Assembly (NCBI GenBank): GCA_964020155.1
Contig: OZ026550.1
Location: 253,501-317,500, forward strand
Source of the DNA: Chondrilla cf. caribensis
Taxonomy: Eukaryota; Porifera; Demospongiae; Chondrillida; Chondrillidae
DNA length: 64,000 nt
Reading direction: 5' to 3'
Under the pieces are notes generated by a model. It ran no database searches, was not told where the DNA came from, and saw only the letters and a program-made list of their open reading frames with translations. Made by a program: the position numbers and the translations under genes. Shown piece after piece: positions 22,569 to 35,800 of this stretch (the first letter of the stretch is position 1; the number at the start of each line of letters is the position of its first letter).

Positions 22569-22814
22569 CTAGTGAGTAGTCAACAGCACACACCCAAAAC
22601 CCGGGGGTGGGGACACCAGTCCACCCACACAACATCTTTGGCCTTGACCTTGTTGTTTCATTGTCATTGTTGGACAGTGGGCGTGTCCTACAGGGACTGC
22701 CTCCCTCTCACTCTCGTCACCTTCACCCCGTGAAAACTGTGCTCCATCACCACAAGGGGCGGTGCTTATGTAGAGGTGAAGTTGAATCTGGAACTGGAAT
22801 GGGATAAAATACAC
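22569..22814 (-). pseudogene. ADAR deaminase fragment
   Basis: Contains HLYISTAPCGDGAQFSRGEG in frame, then jumps to GGLVSPPPGF, skipping the second zinc-ligand cysteine, as in the 3336-3579 copy. The catalytic HAE motif is missing. Confidence 0.7.
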
Positions 22815-23594
22815 CTTTACAATACACTGCTTGTTTAGAATAGTACGTGGTTCCAGCTATTTTAAACTACACCCACACAATACAATAAATGTACAGAACA
22901 TGCACTATTAGTTCCAGTACATAAGGTGTGCTGTACACGTCCATGTGTGTGCAGTGAGTGGATAGTCTATGTTCATTTACATGTGCTGGTATTGATGGAG
23001 TTTCCTTGTTCATTCGGTTACTATCCGAGGCTTGCTAGATTAATTAGTGCCACTTACAAAAACTGAGTTACATCACAAATGTACCCCAGATTGAAAATGC
23101 CCACACATCGGGGTACACACACACATACACATATGTACGAAGATAAATACATGTGTGTGTACATGGACATATACGGATACAGTACAGCATATAGCATACT
23201 GTATGTATAATGCTTATATAGGTACATTTGGTATATTATAAAGATAATATTATGTACATATATACGTATGTATGCATATACAGCTAGGGTACCAAGGACT
23301 GTTGGTTGAGTATACACCTACTATACACCAATATGTACATACGTACATGCTATAAAGGCAGACTGCACACAGAACATTGCTGTTGTTGGGATCTGTGTAC
23401 AGACACATTCTGACTGAAAATTCCATTACAGACTCTACAGGATGTTGTGATAGGATGGTGGGAGTTTACATGACTCAGCTCATGATAAACTATGAATAAC
23501 CTTAGTTATTCAGATTATCAGCTGTCAACATCCACTAGGTGCTGAGTCTAAAACCCCCTATCCCTGCTAAGTCACACACCACACACAGGGAGGG

Positions 23595-23668
<74 letters not shown>

Positions 23669-23873
23669 ATGAACAGCAATCCAGTCATTTATGTCGTCTC
23701 CAACTGGTAGTTGTACTGCTGCTACTACTACTGAGGTTCAAACAAGGCTAAAAAAGTGAACAACAAACAACAATAAACACAAACCTACACACCACAACAC
23801 AAAGATGTGTATGGCACAGACAAAGCACGCACTATATGTATACGTCTGCTCACTAACCAGGTACAGGTCTAAA
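22815..23873. repeat. Duplicated intergenic block with a (CA)n tract
   Basis: Matches 55140-56270. It holds a pure (CA)n run at about 23600-23666 and AT-rich, GTAC-rich sequence. No gene is supported. Confidence 0.6.
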
Positions 23874-24193
23874 CCAGGGTACTTACTAAGCAAGTTGTAC
23901 TGTACTTACTATCAGTACTGGTTGACATAGTGTACATGAGCTAGGGACTGAGTGAGGAGTACTCACTAATCAGGAGTATGTACTAACCAGGGTACTTACT
24001 AAGGAAGTTGTACTGTACAACTTGCTTAGTAAGTACCCTGGTTTGTATGTAGTGTAGGTACAAACGTACATGTACATATGTACATTTGCACTTCTATTAG
24101 TACTTACACTTTACTCAGTCCCTAGCTCATCTACACTATGTCAACCAGTACTGATAGTAAGTACAGTACAACTTGCTTAGTAAGTACCCTGGT
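23874..24193. repeat. Large imperfect palindrome
   Basis: Outer arms at about 23874-23960 and 24107-24193 are inverted copies of about 86 bases. Nested inside is a 60-base near-perfect palindrome at about 23982-24041 centred on gtactgtac. The inner palindrome is partly kept at 56273-56332, without the outer arms. It could form a hairpin or cruciform, or be a foldback element. Confidence 0.75.
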
Positions 24194-24299
24194 TAGTACA
24201 TACTCCTGGTTAGTGAGTACACCTCACTCAGTCCCTAGCTCATATACACTATGGATCAGTCATAGCCAAAGATATGTTTAATATTTATAAACGAATAAG

Positions 24300-24350
24300 A
24301 GACAAAACAACCTGAGCTTCTTTAGCATCATCAATAGCCATATTCCATCC
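24300..24350 (-). pseudogene. Possible exon fragment next to a microsatellite
   Basis: Minus-strand WNMAIDDAKEAQ followed by a donor-like CTCAG/GTTGTTTT, repeated at 56843-56890. No acceptor exists because a 9-bp microsatellite directly precedes it. A downstream exon-like piece survives only near 56526-56595. Unrecognised gene. Confidence 0.3.
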
Positions 24351-24351
24351 A

Positions 24352-24812
24352 CACACAGTACATACAGTACATACAGTACATACAGTACATACAGTACATA
24401 CAGTACATACAGTACACACAGTACATACAGTACACACAGTACATACAGTACATATAGTACACACAGTACATACAGTACATACAATACACACAGCACACAC
24501 AGCACACACAGCATACATAGCAACACAGGTATCACAAAAATATGGTCCGCTGCTAAATACAGTCCCCGGGGGTCAGAAATAGTGGCAAAACCAGTCCGTG
24601 CGTCCCTACCCCCTAACCCTAACCCTAACCATTTATGATGGCATATTGCGTCCCAGGGAGACCAAATATGGAGCCAAAAAAGTCCGGGGGACCAGTCTAG
24701 ACGGGGACCACTTTTCGTATGACACAGTACACACAGTACACACAGCACACATGGTACACACAGCACACACGGTACACACAGTACACACAGTGCACACAGT
24801 ACACATGGTCGG
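24352..24812. repeat. 9-bp microsatellite (cagtacaya) interrupted by an insertion
   Basis: Runs at about 24352-24527 and 24728-24812 are one array of cagtacata/cagtacaca units split by a 200-base element. A much longer version is at 56891-57560. Confidence 0.85.
24528..24727. mobile_element. Short inverted-repeat element with internal telomere-like repeats
   Basis: About 200 bases inserted in the microsatellite, flanked on both sides by acacag. The ends are imperfectly inverted (gtatcacaaaaatatggtcc versus the complement of ggaccacttttcgtatgac). It contains about three CCCTAA units at 24610-24631. It has no coding capacity, so it is likely a non-autonomous DNA transposon; the superfamily is unclear. 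Confidence 0.5.
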
Positions 24813-24819
24813 ATGACCA

Positions 24820-25885
24820 CTAACAAGTCACTGAGCAGTAGAAGGATAATATCAGATCGCTAGGCAGTATTGACCATTAGCTGTCAGTATCGCTGACGAT
24901 ATTAGAGTATCGATGTGTTATTGCTATCGGTATTAGAACGACCTTTCTTTGATGGCTGGTGAGTCTGATGACTAACACTGACTATTAGCCCTGTCCACAT
25001 CTGGTGGAGTACTGGGGTTGTTATATCCAGACCGAAGTGTGTTACTATGCGGAACTGTGTTGGATGTACTGTATAGGAGTGTGGCTGGGAAATGACCCCT
25101 TATTGTGGTCCACATGGTTGAGGGGAGGTAGTCTAGTGATCAGGAGGAAAAAATGGAAGTCGGACCGACTGGACAAAAACACATGTGGAACACAATAACT
25201 GGGAATGGGACTTGGTTGTCCTAACACTGCTCACTCTAAAACGTCCTATTGCTTACAGGATGTTACAACACCAATGTCCCCTCTCACAACACATGGATCA
25301 TGGGACCAAACTGACAATACCACACGTGTAACAACAACGTGTATTGAGAGATCTTCTCGTACACTCACTTTAAGGACAATACAACTTTTGAAAGCACTTT
25401 AAATTATTGCGACGGACATCGTCTATGGTGACACGTCCTCTCTTCCTTGAGGTTCGAAACGTTCAAGAGCAGTGACGGGATCCCGTACCTCGAGTATCGT
25501 CGTGGAGTGACACTCTCTCGACCAGTTGAAGGAACATTCACCCCGGTGTGTCCACAAGATCCTCCGAGCTCTTCCTCGTACGCGTGTGTTCCTGCATGGA
25601 CTCTCGATCTTCGAATAGTTGGCGTTTTACCTCAAAATTACAACTCACAAAAGTACGTGGATCAGTTGGAGACACCTTCGTCCAATGATAGTGATCGACG
25701 GTGTACAATACACGTCCCAATTCGAAGGTAGACACACAACGTACAGTGTATATTGCTCGTGGGACGAAAGATCAAGTCCAAGCTGAGTATGGGGTGCACG
25801 TGATCAATAGAAGCCATGTTGAGGTTCAAAAGGGAACTATGAATATCATTATTAACACACTCATGTACAAATTCAAAAGAACAAG
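24820..25885. repeat. Duplicated intergenic block downstream of gene D1
   Basis: Copy of the block at 4123-5535. The plus-strand 94-codon ORF is at 25447-25731. An extra A at about 25150 breaks the longer plus-strand ORF that is open at 40940-41266 and 57912-58238, arguing against coding for that part. Confidence 0.5.
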
Positions 25886-25888
25886 TGT

Positions 25889-26830
25889 TTACACATAAAA
25901 TAGTTCAAAGTTTGGAATAAGTGATGACCGATAGTCCATAGGATCAGTACGTCCACCAATGACTACAAAAGATGATGAACTTACTGCAATAGCACAGGAG
26001 AATAAATGAGGCCTAACACACTGTCCAACATTAGACCACTTGTCAGTGGTTGGATCGTAAATGGAGACATCAGATGTTGGCTTGCCTGATTTAGAACCAC
26101 CCACCACTATTGGGTGGTCACTGTCAGCTACTAAACCTGATGACCAGTTTGGAGTGTTCTGTACTTGAATCCACTCTACGCCTTGTTCCTTGGTAATGGC
26201 ATTGACTACCTCCTCCACAGGTAGCTTGAAGGCTGCATTGGTGGCTGTTGTTGTACTGTCCATACCACTGGTGATGTACAGATACCTGCAACTAATAGAA
26301 GCTCTCATTTCTTGCATTGGTAGTGGTAGCTTGAAGGAGCTGGAGGTGGTCCATTGGAAGGTGTCCATGTTGAAGACGTCGACACTGTCAAGGAGAGTCT
26401 TGTCATCACTTGCTATCCCACCAGCCACTAGCATGAGGTTGTTGCAGTGGATGATACATGGACGAACTCTTTTTGCTGGCATTGGAGGTACTTTAAGAAA
26501 CCACTGCTTCTTTTCTTCATCCCAAGTGATTGTCAAGTTGGTGTTTTCTCTAGTGGATGCATCTACTCCTCCAATCAGAGTTAGCTGACCGTTCACTAAT
26601 GTTGATTCACAGTCGTAGATTGGTGAAGGTGGCAGTGTGGTCCACTCGGCTGTGATGGTGTTGTATACGTGGACCAACTGAGAATGCTGAACATCAACAC
26701 AGAAACCTCCGCTAACATATATCTTTCCTCCAATCACTACGGCTGTAGCACGACATGTTGGTATGGGAAGAGGAGGCAGTTGGATGGACTGTAACTTGTT
26801 ACCTTTTAAGAGTACATCACTTCGGAACAC
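25889..26830 (-). CDS. Kelch propeller exon of gene D1
   Basis: Terminal exon, 313 codons plus stop, phase 0 acceptor at 26830, six GG-containing blades, ending PNFELFYV. Copy-specific residues: TCRATA, GGFCVDVQHSQ, IYDCES, KRVRPC, PMQEMRAS, GGSKSGKP (two residues shorter than most copies) and HLFSCA. Confidence 0.9.
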   Translation of the reverse strand: MFRSDVLLKGNKLQSIQLPPLPIPTCRATAVVIGGKIYVSGGFCVDVQHSQLVHVYNTITAEWTTLPPSPIYDCESTLVNGQLTLIGGVDASTRENTNLTITWDEEKKQWFLKVPPMPAKRVRPCIIHCNNLMLVAGGIASDDKTLLDSVDVFNMDTFQWTTSSSFKLPLPMQEMRASISCRYLYITSGMDSTTTATNAAFKLPVEEVVNAITKEQGVEWIQVQNTPNWSSGLVADSDHPIVVGGSKSGKPTSDVSIYDPTTDKWSNVGQCVRPHLFSCAIAVSSSSFVVIGGRTDPMDYRSSLIPNFELFYV

Positions 26831-29800
26831 CTACAGTAGAAGACAAGTGAGAGGATTGGTTATTGCAATGAGACTGACAGAACCAAAGAAGGTACTCACA
26901 TGTGTGTGTGTTGTGTGTATGCACTGTACATGTTTGCCTGTCATGTAACAGGTATATTTTGAGGGGACAGATTTTCACCACCATGTATTCATGTACAAGA
27001 GTTGATACCATTGACCCATGTACATCAACCTACCACACATATCATGTATCATGTCTGCTGTATACCCTCAGCATGTACTACATTGACACAGGTACACACT
27101 TAACATTGGACACAAAGTTTTAGTGTGTTATGTTACATATGAAACATGCAAACAATGAGCTATAAATGAACTGTAAACTGTACTACCATCACAGAGATGA
27201 GAGGTGGAGTTATTAAGAGAGAGATTTGGACCTCTCAGAAACACATTCTTGTAAGCCCTCACACCTCAATATTGGCACAAGAATGGCACAGTGACTATTA
27301 TTATAGCTAGGGTTCAATAGACTCAATTGAGGATAAAACATTACAACAAGTGTACATATGTACATTAGTGTGGTGTTGAGTAGTCAGACGTGCAGGGACG
27401 TCGGATGCCATTTTGTTGTCAATTCCAAGCTGTTTTGAGGATATGACTATTTAATATATTACATCACCATAAAATGGCTGACAACAGTTCCCTGATGTTT
27501 AGTTTGAAGTCTGAAGAAGTGGTTTCAACAAGACAACTCCATATCACTGGTTTTCATCACAATGGTCTTGTTTCAACCAATGCATGGTGCAGCCATACAA
27601 GCTGCACCTATTCCCACAGCACTGATATGTACAGGATGTACATTAGCATATGGTATGGAGTAGTCACTTTGAACTGGGAATAAGGACTGTTTGCAATGAT
27701 TTCATATTTACAGACGTCTCATCTCAGGTTGCCTTGTCCACTTGTGGACTGACAGTGTTGAAGGATTGTGTAACTGACACAAGTATTGTGACACACTTGA
27801 TGTGTTGGAATGCAATATTAGAACACTCACTCAACTCATGTGCATGGTCTACACAGGATTGAAGGAGATGTACTAAAACAGAGCAGCTATAGGATATACA
27901 CTAGTAGTATCTACCTGTGTGGTGTGTTAACACAACAGATATTCAACTCAATCCACCTGTGAAGTGGAGACTATAAAGAAACATTCAATTATCTCACTCA
28001 CCTTTGGTTCATTCTTCTTCACTTCTGTGTACAATTTCTGATTAAGTAGCTCCAAATGTACTTCTTCAATGGTCGGCCTCTCCTTTGGGTCATCCTTCAG
28101 ACAAGCTCTGATCAATGCTTTAAGAGGATGGTCGTCTGGTACTTTAGAGAGATCCTTTGCTCGTCGATCTACTTCTGATACAGTACTGATTCCAAACATC
28201 GAACAAGAAGGAGGTTCTTGGGTTGCTACCTCCAGCATCACCACACCCAGGGAGAACACGTCACCTTTGTCAGTAAATCGAGTCTCCTTGTCGCGTAGGG
28301 CCTCCGGTGGCATGTACAGTACAGTGCCAGGTTGGGTGGTGGTCAAATACTGGATGTCTGAGGGACGGAATTTAGCCTGACCAAAGTCACCAATTTTAGC
28401 AATTCTTCCATCTTCGTCCAGGAGAATATTGCTTGGTTTCAAATCACGGTGGAGAATCTGAGGATTGCGATGGTGTGAGTATCTTAGCCCAGAAGCGATT
28501 TGTTGGCATATATCGACCTGCTTCTCCTTTGAGAGATTTCCTCTGTTGTCTCTGAGGAACGTCTCCAACGTCTGGTCCATCAACTCCATCACCAGCAATA
28601 CACCGCCTTCTTGTGTCTCGTCATTGAATACACCGATAACCTCCACGATATGAGGGTCTTCGGCTGCTCTCAGAATGTCGCATTCTCTTCTTAAGTCTTC
28701 CACTGCCATCTTCAAATCTTCACTTTGCCGGTCGATAAGAATATCATTAATCTTCTTCACAGCGACTGGTCTAGAATGGTACGTTCCCCTGTAGACACTC
28801 TCGTAGTCTCCTTTACTGATGCATTCACCAATCTCCAGTCCTTCTGCTCCAGGTAAGCACTGCAATAAATGCAAAAACAGTACAAAATGTACATAGATAC
28901 ACCAGTACTACATTGTATAAATAATATGTACATCATACATACCGTATATATGTGCAGTAAGTACAGCATGTTCATATTAATATACACATAATATACACTA
29001 TACATACTGTTAACTATAATCACTACACATACGTAGTATGTACAGGTAGTACCACCGTCCACACATGTACAGGTAGTACCTCCGTCCACACATGTACAGG
29101 TAGTACCTCCATCCACACATGTACAGGTAGTACCCCCGTCCACACATGTACAGGTAGTACCACCGTCCACACATGTACAGGTAGTACCACCGTCCACACA
29201 TGTACAGGTAGTACCTCCGTCCACACATGTACAGGTAGTACCACCGTCCACACATGTACAGGTAGCACCACCATCCACACATGTACAGGTAGTACCACCG
29301 TCCACACATGTACAGGTAGTACCACCGTCCACACATGTACAGGTAGTACCTCCGTCCACACATGTACAGGTAGTACCTCCGTCCACACATGTACAGGTAG
29401 TACCTCTGTCCACACATGTACAAGTAGTACCTCTGTCCACACATGTACAGGTGGTACCTCCGTCCACACATGTACAGGTAGTACCTCCGTCCACACATGT
29501 ACAGGTAGTACCACCGTCCACACATGTACAGGTAGTACCTCCATCCACACATGTACAGGTAGTACCTCCATCCACACATGTACAGGTAGTACCCCCGTCC
29601 ACACATGTACAGGTAGTACCACCGTCCACACATGTACAGGTAGTACCACCGTCCACACATGTACAGGTAGTACCTCCGTCCACACATGTACAGGTAGTAC
29701 CACCGTCCACACATGTACAGGTAGCACCACCATCCACACATGTACAGGTAGTACCACCGTCCACACATGTACAGGTAGTACCACCGTCCACACATGTACA

Positions 29801-32800
29801 GGTAGTACCTCCGTCCACACATGTACAGGTAGTACCTCCGTCCACACATGTACAGGTAGTACCTCCGTCCACACATGTACAGGTAGTACCTCCGTCCACA
29901 CATGTACAGGTAGTACCTCCGTCCACACATGTACAGGTAGTACCTCTGTCCACACATGTACAAGTAGTACCTCTGTCCACACATGTACAGGTGGTACCTC
30001 CGTCCACACATGTACAGGTAGTACCTCCGTCCACACATGTACAGGTAGTACCTCCGTCCACACATGTACAGGTAGTACCACCATCCACACATGTACAGGT
30101 AGCACCACCGTCCACACATGTACAGGTGGTACCACCGTCCACACATGTACAGGTAGTACCTCCGTCCACACATGTACAGGTAGCACCACCGTCCACACAT
30201 ATACAGGTAGTACCACCATCCACACATGTACAGGTAGCACCACCGTCCACACATGTACAGGTGGTACCTCCGTCCACAAATGTACAGGTAGTACCTCCGT
30301 CCACACATGTACAGGTGGTACCTCCGTCCACACATGTACAGGTAGCACCACCGTCCACACATGTACAGGTGGTACCTCCGTCCTCACATGTACAGGTAGT
30401 GCCTCCATCCACACATGTACAGGTGGTACCTCCGTCAACACATGTACAGGTAATACCTCTGTTCACATATGTACAGGATTACTGGTACTATACTATACAT
30501 ACCGAACTAAAAGGACAATGTGTGGCAAAATGGGTCTACAGATATGAATGCTAACAAATGCACACAAAGATTACCTTCAAAATGAGGTTTTTTTCCTTCA
30601 AATTTCTCTTTTCTTCCTCCAATTTCTTCAATTCAGCTTGGAACTCTTCGGTTTCTTTTCCCATTCTCACTTCCAGTTGACATTTCTCCTTTCTTGACTC
30701 AATCAATTCCTCCTCCAACTTGAACTTCTGTTTGGCTAACTGGATGGTACTGTTCTTGTACATCTCTGCTTCCTTCTTAGATTGATCTAGTTCCTCTTTT
30801 CTCACTTTCAGTTTCATTCCCCTTGCTATCAGGCTATTCTCCATCTCAGCTTTCTCTCTCTCCAGCTCGGCTTTCTCTCCCTCCAGCTTGGCTTTCTCTC
30901 TCGTCACTTTCTCCAACTCAGTCTGATGGCTTGATCTCACAGCTGCTAGCTCATTCTCCTTCTTAGTTTTGAGTGAGACAACATCCTCACTATCGGACTA
31001 CATAAAAGAAACATTACACAAGTACAAGCATACAGTGAACAGTGAAGTGTGTACTAGTGTACATGGTGAGGTAGTGTGTGTACTAGTGTACATGGTGAGG
31101 TAGTGTGTGTACTAGTGTACATGGTGAGGTAGTGTGTGTACTAGTGTACATGGTGAGGTAGTGTGTGTACTAGTGTACATGGTGAGGTAGTGTGTGTACT
31201 AGTGTACATGGTGAGGTAGTGTGTGTACTAGTGTACATGGTGAGGTAGTGTATGTACTAGTGTACATGGTGAGGTAGTGTATGTACTAGTGTACATGGTG
31301 AGGTAGTGTATGTACTTAGTGTACATGGTGAGGTAGTGTGTGTACTTAGTCTTGAACGAAGAGGGATGCATCTTCGCGATAGATATTGGTCAAGATGGTG
31401 GCAATTGAGGGGCATATTTGGTGAATATTCCACAAGGCTACTCTTCTGTTAAGAAGGTTGAATGCATTCTGTGCATCTACGAGTAACAAGGCAGCCATGA
31501 CAATGCCCGCCTTGTTACTTCAAAAGCCTCATCAAAGATCCAAGTCCAAAGATCACATTAAATGTTTGGAGAAAAGATTACAACTATGGAAAGATGGAAA
31601 TCTATCAAATCTTTTGAGTGAAGGAAGATGTATCCAACGACGATTGCAGGGAAGCAAAAGAGGGAAAAATGAACATGACAAACTTGCTTCTACTTTCTCC
31701 AAACTTATGAGGAAAGGAAAAGTCAAAGCTGCATTGAGGCTACTCACAAACCAAGAAGGTATGATCATAAATGTCAACTCCCCCCTAAACAAGGAAGGTG
31801 GTAACGATCGCACAGTGCTGGATGAACTTAAGACCAAACATCCTCCTAAGGGCCCCGTCTGCAAGGAAGCCCTCCTGGAAGACTGCGGCAATGAATTCCA
31901 CCCAATAATATTTGATTCCATAGATGGTGATATACTATCCAGAGAGCAGCATTGAACACAAATGGAGCCGCAGGTCCATCAGGGATTGATGCAGATGGAT
32001 GGAAGCGTATGTGCACTTCATTCAAACATGAATCAACCAACCTATGCAACAGCTTGGCTGTTGTTGCAAAGAAACTGAGCACTACGTATGTTGACCCAAA
32101 GGGTCTGTCGGAATTCACAGCTTCCAGATTGATTGCAATTGACAAACAGCCTGGAGTTCGCCCTATTGCCATAGGAGAAGTTTCAAGAAGAATCATCAGT
32201 AAAGCCATAATGATGGTTATTAAGAAAGATGTTATGGAGGCTGCTGGTTCCATTCAACTCTGTACAGGCCTCACGGATGGATGCGTAGCTGCAGTGCATT
32301 CTATGAAGATTATCTTCGAGAATGACTGTACTCAAGCAGCCCTACTCGTAGATGCACAGAATGCATTCAACCTTCTTAACAGAAGAGTAGCCTTGTGGAA
32401 TATTCACCAAATATGCCCCTCAATTGCCACCATCTTGACCAATATCTATCGCGAAGATGCATCCCTCTTCGTTCAAGACGAAACGATCCTATCACAAGAA
32501 GGAGTAATGCAAGGAGATCCTATGGCCATGGCCATGTTCGCACTAGGGATTGCTCCTCTCATCAAGGAGCTCCAAGGGATCCATCAAATCTGGTTTGCTG
32601 ATGATGCCGCTGCAGGAGGCTCGCTAGATGAACTACACCATTGGTGGACTAAGCTCATTGAGATTGGTCCAAGATATGGGTATTACCCAAATCCCGGGAA
32701 GACTTGGTTGTTAGTGAAAGAGGAAGGACACATGGAAGCTCAGTCATTATTTGCCCAAAGCGGAGTCAACATAACCTCCAGTGGCCAAAAACACCTGGGA

Positions 32801-35800
32801 GCTGCCCTAGGAAACCTAGAATTCACCACTAAATTCATTGAAACTAAAGTTAAAGAGTGGACAAGAGAAGTGGAGGTACTAAGTGAATTTGGAAGGAGAG
32901 ATCCCCACAGTGCATACGCGGCAGTCACACATGGGTTAATAAGCAAGTGGCTTTATTTAATGAGAACCATCCCAAATATTAACCAGTCATTAAAACCCTT
33001 AGAGGAAGAAATAAGGCATAAATTGATACCAGCCATTATTGGACGCTCAGACATCACCAATGAGGAACGAAGCTTGCTCGCCCTTCCTTGTCGCTTAGGT
33101 GGAATGGGGCTAATTAATCCAATGGAGATCTCAGATGATCAATACCATAGCTCCCGTGACATCACTGCCCCCCTGATAAACCTTATCCTGGAAAAGAAAA
33201 TGGAAATGACGGAAAATGTGGAGAATGAAATGAGGCAGGCTAAAGCAAATGTAAAAAGAAGAAAAAGAGTAAAGCAAGAAGAGCCAAGTACCAACATCAA
33301 AATGAGTGATAGATTGAAAAGACATGTAGAATTTGCCAAAGAGAAGGGATCTTCCATCTGGTTAACCACACTACCTGTTGAGAAGAATGGCTTTGCTCTA
33401 CAGAGAAGTGAATTTAAGGATGCTGTTAGTCTCAGATACGGCTGGCTACCAGATCGTCTTCCGCTCAAGTGTGCATGTAGTACTCCGTTTTCAGTCGAAC
33501 ATGCCTTGAGCTGCCCCAAAGGTGCGTTCCCTACTCACAGGCACAACGAACTGCGCGATATTACAGCAAGTCTTCTGTCCGAAGTCTGCACAGATGTGAG
33601 CATTGAACCCGAATTACAACCAGTGGATGGAATGATAGCAAGATATGCTTCATCGAACACAGCAAATGATGCCAGGTCTGACATCAGAGCCAGAGGATTC
33701 TGGGGATCAAAGTATGAATGTGCATTTTTCGACGTAAAGGTATTTAATCCTAACGCGCCTTCATACAGGAAGACCTCAGTATCTGCCTGCTACTCCAATC
33801 AGGAACGAATCAAGAAGAGGGGATATGAGCAACGCATTAATGAGATTGAACATGGATCGTTCACCCCCTTGATATTTAGTACGTCAGGAGGTATGGGCAA
33901 ATCAGCCACAGTATTTTATAAGCGATTAGCGGCCATGATTTCAGAGAAGAGACGACAACCATATGCACATACAATGAGGTGGCTACGATGTCAACTTAAT
34001 TTCAGTCTCTTGCGCTCCTCAATAATATGCATCAGAGGATCAAGGGCAAGAAGATTTCCAAACACTCCTGATTCTCTTCTATTAGCCACTAGAGAGTCCA
34101 AGATTTAAATCGCATTTTAAAAAGGCAATAGGTGTATATATCCTTATTGATTGTAGTTATCCTTTGTGTATGTAACACATGTTAAATAAATTTGTGCATC
34201 ACTTGAGTTCAGTTCTGTAATTATAATGGGCCCACATGCAACATTTTAATTTCATACTCTTTTTCATATGTTTTATCTTAATCATTGTTCCATCATAGTA
34301 TTATATGTGTGTACATTATTCATAATAATTATTCTCTCTCAGTGTAGGTAAAAAACAAAAAAAAAAAAAAAAAAAAAAGTGTACATGGTGAGGTAGTGTG
34401 TGTACTAGTGTACATGGTGAGGTAGTGTGTGTACTAGTGTACATGGTGAGGTAGTGTATGTACTTAGTGTACATGGTGAGGTAGTGTGTGTACTTAGTGT
34501 ACATGGTGAGGTAGTGTGTGTACTTAGTGTACATGGTGAGGTAGTGTGTGTACTAGTGTACATGGTGAGGTAGTGTGTGTACTAGTGTACATGGTGAGGT
34601 AGTGTGTGTACTAGTGTACATGGTGAGGTAGTGTGTGTACTAGTGTACATGATGAGGTAGTGTGTGTACTAGTGTACATGGTGAGGTAGTGTGTGTACTA
34701 GTGTACATGATGAGGTAGTGTGTGTACTAGTGTACATGGTGAGGTAGTGTGTGTACTAGTGTACATGGTGAGGTAGTGTGTGTACTAGTGTACATGGTGA
34801 GGTAGTGTGTGTACTAGTGTACATGGTGAGGTAGTGTGTGTACTAGTGTACATGGTGAGGTAGTGTGTGTACTAGTGTACATGATGAGGTAGTGTGTGTA
34901 CTAGTGTACATGGTGAGGTAGTGTGTGTACTAGTGTACATGATGAGGTAGTGTGTGTACTAGTGTACATGGTGAGGTAGTGTGTGTACTAGTGTACATGG
35001 TGAGGTAGTGTGTGTACTAGTGTACATGGTGAGGTAGTGTGTGTGCTAGTGTACATGGTGAGGATAACTAAGGTTGTACTGAACTTAGTATGAACATAAT
35101 GATATTCTCATCTTCAGTGTTATGTAATAGTATTCATAGTTGAGTTATCATATTCATTATGACAATAATATTATTCATAGATCAGGTTCACTGACCAACC
35201 TTGCATGCTAACAGGTATGCAGTACACCAGAACCTCTCTGGCTGTTCTACTTCAAAATGGTGGTTTGGGTCTGGTCCACTCCAGACCAGGTACATCCCTT
35301 GTACACAACACATGCAATACACATACACTCACAACTAGCTCAATGGTAGCCTTCTCCAGGTCACATGCAAAGTATCCGAACACAATCAGATGTGTCATCC
35401 CGAACATCCTCTTCAATTCTGACAAGTGAGACAGAACCTTAGGAGACAACAGAGCAGCGTCCACTGTGAGGATGGAGAAGAACAACACTGTACAACCTTC
35501 TTCAAACCCTTCAAACAAGGTCTCCTCCAACTGCAGGTACTTGGAGAAGTATTCCTTCATTTCAAGCACCAGGGAAAGAAGGACGTGCTCCTTGGATATC
35601 ACAACGGCCATGTGGGTGTGGTCCTTGCGCAGTGGGAGTGTCACTCTTCTCCTCTTACAGGACGTCAGCATCTCCCTCAAGTGTTGGGCCAGTTTCGACT
35701 CGTACTCCTGAAGGTCCTTCTTCAGATCCTCATCCTCTAGGACCTCCACAGCATGGTGTACCAGGAGGATTTCGTAAGCAGTGGACTTTTCTTCAATGAA

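Larger units (their letters stand above)
31349..34378 (+). mobile_element. Non-LTR retrotransposon inserted in the 29-bp minisatellite
   Basis: About 3.03 kb on the plus strand, opposite to the host gene, ending in a poly(A) of about 20-28 bases (34351-34378). The 3' part codes for a reverse transcriptase and a restriction-like endonuclease. The 5' end is formed by 137 bases inverted from inside the element. Flanking minisatellite resumes with at most two duplicated bases (gt), so there is no long target-site duplication. The element is 5'-truncated or rearranged and has a frameshift, so it is probably not autonomous. Confidence 0.87.

Noticed and set aside
28757..30554. Very long ORFs (up to 569 codons) made of 9-residue repeats
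   Set aside because: The 27-base unit is a multiple of three and lacks stops in several frames on both strands, so parallel ORFs appear in all of them. The kinase frame is different and has its own splice acceptor.
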